64,000 nucleotides of DNA. Origin: Actinomycetes bacterium (GTDB lineage: Bacteria; Actinomycetota; Acidimicrobiia; Acidimicrobiales; Palsa-688). The position numbers were made by a program, and so were the translations under genes. Below the pieces are notes generated by a model. That model was not told the DNA's origin and searched no databases. It saw only the letters and a list, made by a program, of their open reading frames with translations. Below are positions 45,735-54,625 of the stretch, piece after piece. Where the stretch lies: assembly GCA_021838445.1 (NCBI GenBank), contig JAKCDU010000011.1, positions 24,044-88,043 of the forward strand, read 5' to 3'. Position 1 is the stretch's first letter; the number at the start of each line of letters is the position of its first letter.

Positions 45735-46189
45735 GCTCTGTCAAGCTGCTTCATGATCTGATTCACCAGATCTTCCAGTTCGGAGAAAGAGAGGCCGGCG
45801 GCCGGGGGCGCCACGCCGAGAAGATAGGCGCCGGGCCGCAGGCCGGGGGCCAGTTGGCGCATGAGCATCCGCAAACGTCGTCGCAGACGGTTGCGGACGG
45901 CGGCCGACCCGACCTTTCTGCCGATCGTGAATGCCACGCGCGGCGGTTCGGCCGGGTCGCCGGGTACCCAGGATACCCAGAGCGGTCCCTGACGACCACG
46001 CCGGCCACGACGTAACGCCTCGAAAGTGTCCCTGCGGTCGATTCGCCAGATTACGCCGACAGGCGCTGGCGGCCCTTGAGACGGCGGGCCTTCACTATGG
46101 CTCGCCCGGCGCGCGTCGCCATGCGGTGACGAAAGCCGTGGCGCTTGGCTCGCCGGCGGTTGTTCGGTTGGTACGTTCTCTTCACTCAT
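45731..46189 (-). CDS. rnpA: RNase P protein component with N-terminal extension overlapping rpmH
   Basis: 152 residues from ATG 46189. The usual protein begins around [16 protein letters not shown] (residue ~48) and contains [24 protein letters not shown], the conserved RNR motif that binds RNase P RNA. Between ATG 46189 and that core there is no ATG, GTG or TTG in frame, so the extension of about 47 residues appears real. All of rpmH lies inside this extension in another frame. The two starts are four bases apart and share the AGGAGG sequence. Confidence 0.85.
   Translation of the reverse strand: MSEENVPTEQPPASQAPRLSSPHGDARRASHSEGPPSQGPPAPVGVIWRIDRRDTFEALRRGRRGRQGPLWVSWVPGDPAEPPRVAFTIGRKVGSAAVRNRLRRRLRMLMRQLAPGLRPGAYLLGVAPPAAGLSFSELEDLVNQIMKQLDRA
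46051..46185 (-). CDS. rpmH: 50S ribosomal protein bL34, nested in rnpA
   Basis: 44 residues from GTG 46185: [21 protein letters not shown], then [22 protein letters not shown]. This is the entire bL34 protein. AGGAGG lies six bases before the GTG, better spaced than for the rnpA ATG four bases upstream. It is completely nested in the rnpA frame. It is the first gene of the rpmH-rnpA-yidD-yidC-jag-rsmG cluster. Confidence 0.96.
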   Translation of the reverse strand: MKRTYQPNNRRRAKRHGFRHRMATRAGRAIVKARRLKGRQRLSA

Positions 46190-46384
46190 CGCCTCCTCGG
46201 TCCGGGGCCGTGCTACCGGTCGCCGGTACTCCCGGGCGAAAGCGCCCCGCGTCTGCCGACGGGGCCCTCGGGCACAACGATCGATGGTACCTGAGGGCGC
46301 CGGCCACCGCCAAGCGGCCCTCCCTCCCCCGCCCGGGGGAGGTCCCAGACCGGGTCCGGGCCCAACACCTAGGCTGGCCGGGCG

Positions 46385-47920
46385 ATGCAGAGTGCTGCCC
46401 CGGCCCTGGCCGCGAGCGTATCGGCGGCCACGACTCTCCCCCCGCCCGGCTCCACCACCACTACCCCTGCCACCACCGTGGCGGGGGCGACGACCACGAC
46501 CCTGCCCGGGACGACGACGACCACATCGAGCGGCGCAACCACCACCGTCCCTTCCACCACCACCACGGCCCACCCGACCACGTCGGTGGCCCACACCACC
46601 ACCACCGTCGCCGGGTTGGCTCACCCGGCCGCCGCGGCCACCACGACCACCACCCCGGCGGTGGCGGCGCCGAGCGCCCTGGCCAACGACCGGGGGGTGA
46701 TCCACCAGGCCGTCTTGAACCTCGGGGGCAGCAAGAGCGCCGCTCATACCGCCCAGATCTACCTCGACGCGCCCCTCAAGGTCCTGGTCATCCTGGTGGT
46801 GGCTTTCATCCTGGCCCGCCTGGTCAGCCGCCTGTCGCACCGCCTGGTCAACGGCCTGCGCCTGGTCTCACCCCTAGTGCAGGCCACGCCGAGGGGCGCG
46901 GCCCGGGTGCAGACGCTGGCCGGGGCGTTCACCTCGGTCTTCCGGGCCCTGATCTGGATCGTGGCCTTCCTCGAGGTCCTCAACGAGTTCAGCATCAACC
47001 TGGTGCCCTTCGTGGCCACCGCCACGGTCATCGGGGCGGCGGTCGGTTTTGGCGCCCAGACCCTGGTCAAGGACTTCCTGTCGGGAGTCCTGCTCCTGGC
47101 CGAGGACCAGTACGGGGTGGGGGACCACATCGCGGTGGGAACCGGAGTCAACCTCATCTCCGGCACCGTCGAGAGCGTGAACCTGCGGGTGACCCGCCTG
47201 CGGGGTCTCGACGGGGGGGTGCTCTACCTACCCAACGGTGACATCCGCACCCTGAGCAACGACACCGAGACCGACAGCCAGGCGGTGGTCGACATCCTCG
47301 TCCCGTTCGGCACCGACCTGCTGGCCGCCGGGATTTCGGCCCAGGAAACGGCCCGGCGGATGGCGGAGGAGTCCGACTGGGAGCACGAGTTCACTGGGCC
47401 GCCCTACTTCGCCGGGGTCCCCGATGCCTCGGGGGCCAACGGAATCACCATAAGAATGGTGGCTCTCACCCGTCCCGGTCAGCACATGCGGGTGGGGCGC
47501 GAGATGCGCCTCCGGATCGCCGACGAGCTACGCCGGTCCCACATCGCCTGGGCCCCCGCCGGCGCCCCACCGGCGCCCGCCCTCGGCGCCGAGCAGGTGA
47601 GCCGGGCCCGGGCTGAGCAGCGCCAGGCCGAACGCGAGACGGTGGCGCGCATCCGCCGGGCCAGCACCGCCGGTAGCCGCCCCACCGCCCGGGCCGCGGC
47701 CCGCCGGGCGGTAGCCCGGAGAATCGCCGCTCGGCGCGCCGACGAACCGTCCGCACCGCCGCCTCCGCGCCGGTCCGACGCCGGTGACTCCGGGCCGGCC
47801 CCAGCTGAGCCGCCAGCCGGGGGGCTGGAAACGGGGGGACCGGGAACTGTTGGTCCGGGAACCGAGGGTCAGGGAACCGAAGCGGCGGAGGGGTCCGGCC
47901 CCGCCGACCCCGGTAGCTAA
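46385..47920 (+). CDS. MscS family mechanosensitive channel with Thr-rich N terminus
   Basis: 511 residues. A Thr/Ala-rich, probably extracytoplasmic, N terminus (about 15-100) precedes three helices; LVPFVATATVIGAAVGFGAQTLVKDFLSGVLLL is the pore-lining TM3 segment. The beta domain VGDHIAVGTGVNLISGTVESVNLRVTRLR and YLPNGDIRTLSN is typical. The C terminus is Ala/Arg-rich, then Gly/Pro-rich, and cytoplasmic. It opens on osmotic downshock. Divergent from rpmH, sharing 200 bases of upstream DNA. Confidence 0.9.
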   Translation: MQSAAPALAASVSAATTLPPPGSTTTTPATTVAGATTTTLPGTTTTTSSGATTTVPSTTTTAHPTTSVAHTTTTVAGLAHPAAAATTTTTPAVAAPSALANDRGVIHQAVLNLGGSKSAAHTAQIYLDAPLKVLVILVVAFILARLVSRLSHRLVNGLRLVSPLVQATPRGAARVQTLAGAFTSVFRALIWIVAFLEVLNEFSINLVPFVATATVIGAAVGFGAQTLVKDFLSGVLLLAEDQYGVGDHIAVGTGVNLISGTVESVNLRVTRLRGLDGGVLYLPNGDIRTLSNDTETDSQAVVDILVPFGTDLLAAGISAQETARRMAEESDWEHEFTGPPYFAGVPDASGANGITIRMVALTRPGQHMRVGREMRLRIADELRRSHIAWAPAGAPPAPALGAEQVSRARAEQRQAERETVARIRRASTAGSRPTARAAARRAVARRIAARRADEPSAPPPPRRSDAGDSGPAPAEPPAGGLETGGPGTVGPGTEGQGTEAAEGSGPADPGS

Positions 47921-48002
47921 TCCCGATTCGCCCGGTCGACTTTCGGCCCTTCTGCCGGTAGCCTGAGAGTCGAAACGAATTAGCGACTAGGAGGAACTGA
48001 CT

Positions 48003-48638
48003 GTGGCGCTCCAGCTGGGTGACGTAGCTCCCGATTTCACTGCCGAGACGACCGAAGGCACCATCGACTTCCACGAGTACCTGGGCGACGGGTGGGGTGT
48101 GCTCTTCTCCCATCCCAAGGACTTCACGCCGGTCTGCACCACCGAGCTCGGGACCGTGGCCAAGTTGAAGGCCGAGTTCGACAAGCGCAACACCAAGGTG
48201 TTGGCCGTCAGCGTGGACTCGGTCGAGTCCCACAACGACTGGGTGTCCGACATCAACGAGACCCAGGGCACCACGGTCAACTACCCCATCATCGGCGACC
48301 CCGACCACAAGGTTGCCGACCTGTACGGGATGATCCATCCCAACGCCAGTGACACCCTCACGGTGCGGTCGGTGTTCATCGTCGGCCCCGACAAGAAGAT
48401 CAAGCTGACCATCACCTACCCGGCCAGCACGGGGCGCAACTTCCAGGAGATCCTGCGGGTCCTCGACTCGCTGCAGCTCAGCTCGCAGTACTCGGTGGCC
48501 ACCCCCGCCGACTGGAAGGACGGTGAGGACGTCATCATCGCCAACAGCGTGGACGACGAGGCCGCCAAGGAGAAGTTCCCCAAGGGCTGGAATACCGTCC
48601 GCCCCTACCTCCGGCTCACCCCGCAGCCCAACAAGTAG
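48003..48638 (+). CDS. 1-Cys peroxiredoxin (Prx6-like)
   Basis: 211 residues, GTG start preceded by AGGAGG. It reduces peroxides. The peroxidatic Cys45 is in FTPVCTTEL. The segments WGVLFSHPKDFTPVC, HNDWVSDI, and GRNFQEILRVLDSLQL are typical of Prx6. The C-terminal domain (PADWKDGEDVII) is present. No resolving Cys is evident. Confidence 0.93.
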   Translation: MALQLGDVAPDFTAETTEGTIDFHEYLGDGWGVLFSHPKDFTPVCTTELGTVAKLKAEFDKRNTKVLAVSVDSVESHNDWVSDINETQGTTVNYPIIGDPDHKVADLYGMIHPNASDTLTVRSVFIVGPDKKIKLTITYPASTGRNFQEILRVLDSLQLSSQYSVATPADWKDGEDVIIANSVDDEAAKEKFPKGWNTVRPYLRLTPQPNK

Positions 48639-48753
48639 CCTCCGGGGGAGAATCGGGGCGAAGCCCCCTGCCCCACCGTCTGTCGAGGGCGGTCCCGCCG
48701 GGTGGCGGGCCGCCCTCCCCATCTGTCTGGACCCATCATCAGGAGGTAGGGCC

Positions 48754-49953
48754 ATGCCCAACGCCGTCATAGTCGATGCCGTGAGGACCGCCGGTGGCAA
48801 GCGCCACGGCCGCCTGTCGGGCTGGCACTCGGTCGACCTGGCTGCCGAGATGCTCAAAGCGCTGGTGGAGCGCAGCGACCTCGACCCGGGCCTGGTGGAG
48901 GACGTGATCATGGGTTGCGTCAGCCAGGTGGGGGCCCAGGCCATCAACGTGGCCCGCAACGCGGTCCTCGCCGCCGGTTTCCCCGAGTCGGTACCTGGAA
49001 CCTCGGTGGACCGTCAGTGCGGCTCGTCGCAGCAGGCCATGCACTTCGCTGCTCAGGGCGTCATTGCCGGCCAGTACGACGTGGTGATCGCCGCCGGAGT
49101 GGAAGTGATGAGCCTGGTCCCGATGGGATCGAGCGCAGCGGGTGGGGTGGCCGGGCTGCCCTTCGGTCCGGCGGTCGGTCTGCGCTACGCCGACGTGGGA
49201 GGGCTCGTGCCCCAGGGCATCAGCGCCGAGATGATCGCCGAGCGCTGGGACCTCTCGAGGGAGCAGCTCGACGAGTTCAGCGCGCGTAGCCATCACAACG
49301 CCGCCCGGGCCACCGCCGAGGGCCGCTTCGAGCGGGAGATCGTGCCGGTGGTCTCCAAGCACAAGGACAAGGAATCGGGCAAGGTCACCGTCTCCGACGA
49401 CCTGGTCACCGCCGACGAGGGCATCCGCCCCGACTCCACCGTGGAGTCGCTGGCCAAGCTGAAGCCGTCGTTCAAGCCTGACGGGGGCCGCATCACTGCC
49501 GGCAACAGCTCCCAGATCACCGACGGCGCGTCGGCGGTGCTGATCATGAGTGAGGAGAAGGCGGCCGCCCTCGGGGTCACCCCCCGGGCCCGGTTCCACG
49601 CTTTCGCCCTCGCCGCCGAGGATCCCCAGATCATGCTGACGGCGCCCATCCCGGCGACCACCAAGATCCTCGAGCGGGCCAAGCTCTCCCTCGACGACAT
49701 CGACCTGGTGGAGATCAACGAGGCCTTCGCCCCCGTCGTGCTGGCCTGGGCCAAGGAGCACCACGCCGACATGGACCGGGTGAACGTCAACGGGGGAGCC
49801 ATCGCCCTCGGTCATCCCCTGGGGGCCTCCGGCACCAAGCTGATGGCCACCCTGCTGAACGAGCTCGAGCGGACCGGCGGCCGTTACGGGCTGCAGACGA
49901 TGTGCGAGGGTGGCGGCATGGCCAATGCCACCATCATCGAGCGTCTCGGCTAA
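48754..49953 (+). CDS. Thiolase family acetyl-CoA acyltransferase
   Basis: 399 residues, ATG after AGGAGG. Active site Cys89 in DRQCGSSQQA, the His in GHPLGASGTK, and the second Cys in MCEGGGMANA. The N terminus AVIVDAVRTAGGKRHGRLSGW resembles FadA5/steroid or beta-oxidation thiolases. It releases acetyl-CoA from 3-ketoacyl-CoA or does the reverse. No partner beta-oxidation genes are nearby. Substrate not predicted. Confidence 0.9.
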   Translation: MPNAVIVDAVRTAGGKRHGRLSGWHSVDLAAEMLKALVERSDLDPGLVEDVIMGCVSQVGAQAINVARNAVLAAGFPESVPGTSVDRQCGSSQQAMHFAAQGVIAGQYDVVIAAGVEVMSLVPMGSSAAGGVAGLPFGPAVGLRYADVGGLVPQGISAEMIAERWDLSREQLDEFSARSHHNAARATAEGRFEREIVPVVSKHKDKESGKVTVSDDLVTADEGIRPDSTVESLAKLKPSFKPDGGRITAGNSSQITDGASAVLIMSEEKAAALGVTPRARFHAFALAAEDPQIMLTAPIPATTKILERAKLSLDDIDLVEINEAFAPVVLAWAKEHHADMDRVNVNGGAIALGHPLGASGTKLMATLLNELERTGGRYGLQTMCEGGGMANATIIERLG

Positions 49954-49991
49954 TCAGCGTGGCGGGGGGCGACGCCGGTCGGCCCCGGCGT

Positions 49992-50035
49992 CCCGCCCTC
50001 GGGGAAGACCCTGGGCCCCGCCCTCGGGGAAGACC
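49992..50035. repeat. 19-bp direct repeat downstream of the thiolase gene
   Basis: CCCGCCCTCGGGGAAGACC occurs at 49992-50010 and 50017-50035 with a 6-base gap. In the 257-base gap between the thiolase and crgA, no gene seen; a DnaA-box-like TCTGTGGACAAAT stretch follows at about 50108. Confidence 0.85.
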
Positions 50036-50210
50036 GGTGGGCTGTCGATCGTCGCGCCGCCGTGCGCTAAGACTTCGCGGTCGAACGGCGGCAAAGTTTT
50101 GCCCAGTCTGTGGACAAATCTGTGCGGTGTCACATCGATGTAACTCTGCGTTCACCTTCGGGTACGCTGGAATTAAGCGCGGCGGGTGATTCAGCGCCCG
50201 CCCGGATGCT

Positions 50211-50525
50211 TCAGTGCCAGCGGGTGGAGGTGATGAAACCGGCCACGATCAGCCCGAGGCCGATGAACAGGTAGGCGTTATTGGCTGAGCCGCCGATCAG
50301 GCTGAGGTAGTTCAGCATGATGATCAGCACCCCGGCGCCGAAGAAGGCGACCATCAGGGCCGGAACCCACCACGGGCTGACCCGGAACTCGCGGGGGATA
50401 GGGGCGGTGTAGCGGCCCGACTCGGTAGCGGTCGAGGCCGGGGACGCAGCGGCGACCCGGCGCTTGGTGGGCCCACCCTTGGGCGTAACCCGCCCGGGTC
50501 TGGCGTCCTTGGTCTTGCGCGGCAT
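50211..50525 (-). CDS. crgA: Cell division protein CrgA
   Basis: 104 residues from ATG 50525 (two codons after a TTG). The N terminus MPRKTKDARPGRV, then two helices WWVPALMVAFFGAGVLIIMLNYL and NNAYLFIGLGLIVAGFITSTRWH are characteristic. CrgA is a small membrane protein of the actinobacterial divisome that interacts with FtsZ, FtsI and others. It lies beside pabA and pknB, as Rv0011c does in mycobacteria. Confidence 0.92.
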   Translation of the reverse strand: MPRKTKDARPGRVTPKGGPTKRRVAAASPASTATESGRYTAPIPREFRVSPWWVPALMVAFFGAGVLIIMLNYLSLIGGSANNAYLFIGLGLIVAGFITSTRWH

Positions 50526-50552
50526 GGCCAATAGAATACGACCGTTACGCTG

Positions 50553-51149
50553 GTGGCGGTGCCCAGCGTGTTGGTTATCGACAACTACGACTCGTTCGTC
50601 TACAACCTGGTCCAGTATCTGGGCGAGCTCGGCGCCGAGCCGGTGGTGAGGCGTAACGACGCCATCACCGTGGAGGAGGCGCTCGCCGGCCGGCCCGACG
50701 GGGTGCTGATCTCACCGGGTCCGGGCCGCCCCGAGGACTCCGGGGTGAGCCTGGCCCTGATGGCCGCGGCGGCGACGGCGGGGATCCCGGTGCTGGGAGT
50801 GTGCCTCGGGCACCAGTGCATCGGCAGTCTCTACGGGGGCCGGGTGGTGCGCCACGCGGTCATGCACGGCAAGACCTCCGAGGTCAGCCACGACGGCCGG
50901 GGGGTCTTCACCGGCCTGCCCGACCCCCTGGTGGCCACCCGCTACCACTCGCTGGTGGTCGATCCCGACTCGCTGCCCGAGGTGCTGGAGGCCACGGCGT
51001 GGACCGAGGACGGGGTCCTCATGGGCCTGCGCCACCGGGGGCTGGCGGTGGAGGGGGTCCAGTTCCACCCCGAGTCCATCCTCACCGACGCCGGCCACCG
51101 CCTGATGGCCAACTGGCTATCGGTCTGCGGGGCCTCCACCCCGGCCTGA
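50553..51149 (+). CDS. pabA: Glutamine amidotransferase subunit (pabA/trpG-type)
   Basis: 198 residues. Class I glutaminase: [29 protein letters not shown], nucleophile Cys in [11 protein letters not shown] near residue 85, and the catalytic His/Glu in [11 protein letters not shown]. It supplies ammonia for 4-amino-4-deoxychorismate or anthranilate synthesis. No partner pabB or trpE is in the window. Same position as Rv0013 in mycobacteria. The GTG start at 50553 is chosen; 50559 is possible. Confidence 0.93.
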   Translation: MAVPSVLVIDNYDSFVYNLVQYLGELGAEPVVRRNDAITVEEALAGRPDGVLISPGPGRPEDSGVSLALMAAAATAGIPVLGVCLGHQCIGSLYGGRVVRHAVMHGKTSEVSHDGRGVFTGLPDPLVATRYHSLVVDPDSLPEVLEATAWTEDGVLMGLRHRGLAVEGVQFHPESILTDAGHRLMANWLSVCGASTPA

Positions 51150-51177
51150 CCGGACCTTCGACGGGCGGCGCCCCAGG

Positions 51178-53139
51178 TCAGGGCGCGGCGGTCGTGGACG
51201 TCGTGGAGGAGCCGGACCCGGTGGTGGTCGGGCTGATGGTGGTCGACGGGGCGGTGTACTGGCCCACCTGGTACTGGACCGTCGAGTTCTCCGGGACGCT
51301 GGTCGAAGCGGCCGGGTTCTGCGACTGGACCAGGCCGTTCTGGTTGGGGTCGCTGACCGGTACCGTCCCGGCGTTCTGGCCCTTCAGATTGTTGGCGGCC
51401 AGGGCGGCGTTGGCCTGGGCCGGGGTGTCACCCACCAGGTTGGGCACGCTGGAGGTGGGCGGCCCACTCGACACGTAGATGGTCACCGTCGTACCCGTCG
51501 GTACCGTCGCCCCTGCCGGCGGGTTGGTACCGGTCACCTGACCCTGCTTGACCGTCGTCGACGCCTGCTGGGCTGTCTGGCCGACGGTCAGCCCGGCGCT
51601 CTGGAGGGTGGCGCCGGCGGTGGCCGGGTCGTCGTTCACCACCGAGGGGACCACCACGGGCTGCTTCCCGTTGGAGACGACCACCTTGACGAGGGATCCC
51701 TGCGGGGCCTGGGCGCCCCCCGCCGGGTCGGTGCTGATCACCTGACCCTGGTTGACGGTGGCCGAATAGGCCTTGGTGTCGGAGGGACGGAAGCCGGCCT
51801 GGGTGAGGGTGCGGTCAGCGGCGGCCTGGTCCTGCAAGGTCACGTCGGGCACCGGCACCTGCACCGGGCCGCTGCTGACCGTGAGGGTGAGCGGCGCGTC
51901 GGCCTTGATCCGGGTGCCCCCCGCGGGATTGGAGGATATGACGTGGTCGGGGGCCACCGTGGCGCTGGCCTGCTGGACGTTCTTGACGTTGCTGAACCCG
52001 AGGCCGGAGAGCTCGTTCTGAGCCGCCGACAGGGTCTTGTCGGGCAGGTCGCCCGGCACTGTCAGGGTCTTGGTGGTGCTGCCGAACCAGCCGGCCTGGC
52101 GGCCCCCGATGTAGCCCCCGATGAGCAGGAGGACCACGAGCAGAGCCAGGAAGGTGTAGAGGGCGGTGCGATTGCGGTCGGGGGGTATCCGGCCGGCGGC
52201 GACCATGGGCTGGATGCTGGTGGGTCGGGGCGTGGCCGATTGGACCAGGGTGCGGTCGGCGGCGACGGTGCCCATCACCGAGGTGGCGCCGAGGGCGGCC
52301 AGGGCCACCACCGGATGGCCGTCGAGGAAGCGGGTCAGGTCGGCGCGCATGTCCTCGGCGCTCTGGTAGCGGTCGACCGGCTCCTTGGCCATGGCCTTCA
52401 AGATGATGGCCTCGAGCGCGGCGGGAACGCCGGGGGCGACGGTGCTCGGCCGCGGCGGCGGCTCCTTGACGTGCTTGTAGGCGATCGAAACCGGGTTGTC
52501 CCCGGTGAAGGGCGGCCGGCCGGTGACCATCTCGTAGAGCACCACGCCGAGCGAGTAGACGTCGCTGCGGGGGTCGACGGGATAGCCCTGGGCCTGCTCG
52601 GGGGAGAAGTAGGTGGCGGTGCCCATCACCGAGCCGGTCTGGGTCAGGTCCTCGGAGGTGCCGATGGCGCGGGCGATACCGAAGTCGGCCACCTTCACCT
52701 GGGCCCGGTCGTCGATGAGGACGTTGCCCGGCTTGACGTCGCGGTGGATCACCCCGCTGCGGTGGGCGAAGTCGAGCGCGGCGGCCACCGACGCAGCGAT
52801 GGCGGCGGCCTGCTCGGGGTCGAGGGCCCCCTGCTTGAGCATGGAGGAGAGGGTCGGCCCGTTGACGTACTCCATCACGATGTAATACGTACTGTCGCCC
52901 TGGCCCCAGTCGTAGATGGAGACGATGTTGGGATGACTGAGGTTGGCGGCGGCCTTGGCCTCCCGGCGGAAGCGCTCGACGAACGACCGGTCCACCGACA
53001 GTTCGGGGAAGAGCACCTTGAGGGCGACGGGACGGTCGAGCATCTGGTCGCGGGCCAGGTACACCTGGGCCATACCGCCCCGGGCGATATGGCGGACCAT
53101 CTCGTAGCGGTCACTGAAGACCGGGCGCTCGTCAGCCAT
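51178..53139 (-). CDS. pknB: Ser/Thr protein kinase PknB with four PASTA domains
   Basis: 653 residues. The kinase domain (about 11-270) keeps Lys41, HRDVKPGN (Asp134) and DFG (Asp152), with activation-loop Thr residues in DLTQTGSVMGTATY. A transmembrane helix follows near 325-345 (FLALLVVLLLIGGYI). Four extracellular PASTA repeats span about 365-625, each ending TVSSGP-like, and a Thr/Ser-rich tail completes the protein. PASTA domains sense muropeptides/lipid II. It overlaps pbpA by eight bases and is the last gene of the cluster. No pknA is found here. Confidence 0.97.
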   Translation of the reverse strand: MADERPVFSDRYEMVRHIARGGMAQVYLARDQMLDRPVALKVLFPELSVDRSFVERFRREAKAAANLSHPNIVSIYDWGQGDSTYYIVMEYVNGPTLSSMLKQGALDPEQAAAIAASVAAALDFAHRSGVIHRDVKPGNVLIDDRAQVKVADFGIARAIGTSEDLTQTGSVMGTATYFSPEQAQGYPVDPRSDVYSLGVVLYEMVTGRPPFTGDNPVSIAYKHVKEPPPRPSTVAPGVPAALEAIILKAMAKEPVDRYQSAEDMRADLTRFLDGHPVVALAALGATSVMGTVAADRTLVQSATPRPTSIQPMVAAGRIPPDRNRTALYTFLALLVVLLLIGGYIGGRQAGWFGSTTKTLTVPGDLPDKTLSAAQNELSGLGFSNVKNVQQASATVAPDHVISSNPAGGTRIKADAPLTLTVSSGPVQVPVPDVTLQDQAAADRTLTQAGFRPSDTKAYSATVNQGQVISTDPAGGAQAPQGSLVKVVVSNGKQPVVVPSVVNDDPATAGATLQSAGLTVGQTAQQASTTVKQGQVTGTNPPAGATVPTGTTVTIYVSSGPPTSSVPNLVGDTPAQANAALAANNLKGQNAGTVPVSDPNQNGLVQSQNPAASTSVPENSTVQYQVGQYTAPSTTISPTTTGSGSSTTSTTAAP

Positions 53140-54625
53140 TCGATTTCAATGTAGAGGGATTAGTGGACAGGTAGGTTTCGATCATGGCCTTGGCTATCGG
53201 TGCGGCCAGGGTTCCGCCCTGGATTTCGGTGCCGATGCCCTGATTGGGCAGCACCACTGACACTGCTATCTGGGGGTCCTGGGCTGGGGCGAAAGCGACG
53301 AACCAGTCGTCGGTGCCGCCTGTGCCGGTCTGGGCGGTGCCGGTCTTGCCGGCCACCGTGATCCCCGGGATGGCGGCCGCCCCGCCGGTGCCGTTGGGGG
53401 AGTTGACCACAGACACCATGAGGGTGGTGACCGCGGCGGCCGTGGCCGGGGAGGTGGCGGTGAGCCAGGTGCTCGGTTTGAAGGTCTCGACCGTCTGGTT
53501 CTGCGAGTTGGTGACGTGGTCGAGCACGTGGGGGGCCATGATGACCCCGCCGTTGGCGATGCCGGCGGTCATCAGGGCCATCTCCAGCGGGGTCGCCTGC
53601 ACGTCCTCCTGGCCGATGGCCGAGTAGGCCAGGGTGGGCAGGGACTGAGCGAAGCTGGCGGCCGGTGGGAAGTAGGACTGGGCGGCGAAGGGCAGGTCGA
53701 GGGGCGGCGTCTGGTCGAAGCCGAACCCGTGGGCCTCGCTGTAGAGGCTCTGGGCCCCGAGGCTGAGGCCGATCTGACCGAAGCCGGTGTCACAGGAGAC
53801 AGTGAACAGCTGCAGGAGGTTGCCACCGCAGACCTCCCCGGCGAAGTTGTGCAGCTGCAGGTTGGTCTGGGGGAGGGGCAGCGCGGCCAGGTTGGGCTGT
53901 ACCTGGTTGGCCAAGGCCGGTTGGTGGTCGTAGACCGCGGACGAGGTGATCACCTTGAACGACGAGCCGGGGAACCAGCGCTGGCGGTAGGCGGGTGGGT
54001 CGAGGGCCGAGCCGGGGATGGCGCTGATGGCCTTGTAATTGGACTCGACGATGGACTGGTTGTGGCCGGTGAGCTGGTTGGGGTCGAAGCTCGGGTTGGA
54101 GTACAGGGCCAGGATGGCACCGGTCTTGGGGACGATGGCCACCACGGAGCCCTGCCGGCCGGCCAGGCCGTTGCGCGCCACCGTCTGCAGTTTGTCCAGG
54201 ACGGTCAGGGTGATGGACTGGCTGGCGTTGGTGTTGGTCAGGAAGCTCTTGATGCCCTTGATGCTGGTGGGCAGCTTGAAGGGGCTCTTCTTGCCGGTCA
54301 GCACCTTGTCGTAGGTGCGCTCGGCCCCTTCGGAGCCGTAGGTGAACGAGAAGAAGCCGGTGACCTCCTCGAAGAGGGCCCCGGTCGGGTACTGGCGCAG
54401 GTACTTGAACTGGTCGTTGGTGGGCACCGACGTGGCCAGCGTGACCCCGTCGGCCGAGATGATGTCGCCCCGCTGGGCGGTGTACTCCTTGACGACGGCC
54501 TCGCCGTTGAGCGGGTTGGAGTTGAGGGCCCCGGCGTGGATGATCTGCAGGTAGTTGAGGTTCACGAACAGCGCCACGAACAGCAGCATGATCCCGACGC
54601 CGAGCCGGCGGATCTGACGGTTCAC
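53132..54625 (-). CDS. pbpA: Penicillin-binding protein PbpA (class B transpeptidase)
   Basis: 497 residues. A single N-terminal helix (IMLLFVALFVNLNYLQIIHA) and a PBP dimerisation region precede the transpeptidase: SSFK near residue 221, the second motif reads SCD near 265 (SxN in relatives), and KTGTAQTG near 430. It cross-links peptidoglycan with RodA. Its start overlaps the rodA stop by four bases, within the pknB operon. Confidence 0.95.
   Translation of the reverse strand: MNRQIRRLGVGIMLLFVALFVNLNYLQIIHAGALNSNPLNGEAVVKEYTAQRGDIISADGVTLATSVPTNDQFKYLRQYPTGALFEEVTGFFSFTYGSEGAERTYDKVLTGKKSPFKLPTSIKGIKSFLTNTNASQSITLTVLDKLQTVARNGLAGRQGSVVAIVPKTGAILALYSNPSFDPNQLTGHNQSIVESNYKAISAIPGSALDPPAYRQRWFPGSSFKVITSSAVYDHQPALANQVQPNLAALPLPQTNLQLHNFAGEVCGGNLLQLFTVSCDTGFGQIGLSLGAQSLYSEAHGFGFDQTPPLDLPFAAQSYFPPAASFAQSLPTLAYSAIGQEDVQATPLEMALMTAGIANGGVIMAPHVLDHVTNSQNQTVETFKPSTWLTATSPATAAAVTTLMVSVVNSPNGTGGAAAIPGITVAGKTGTAQTGTGGTDDWFVAFAPAQDPQIAVSVVLPNQGIGTEIQGGTLAAPIAKAMIETYLSTNPSTLKSNG

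Noticed and set aside
46190..46840. Further upstream extension of rnpA
   Set aside because: The sequence is the promoter region and the antisense of the Thr-rich MscS N terminus; ATG 46189 is the last start before the core.
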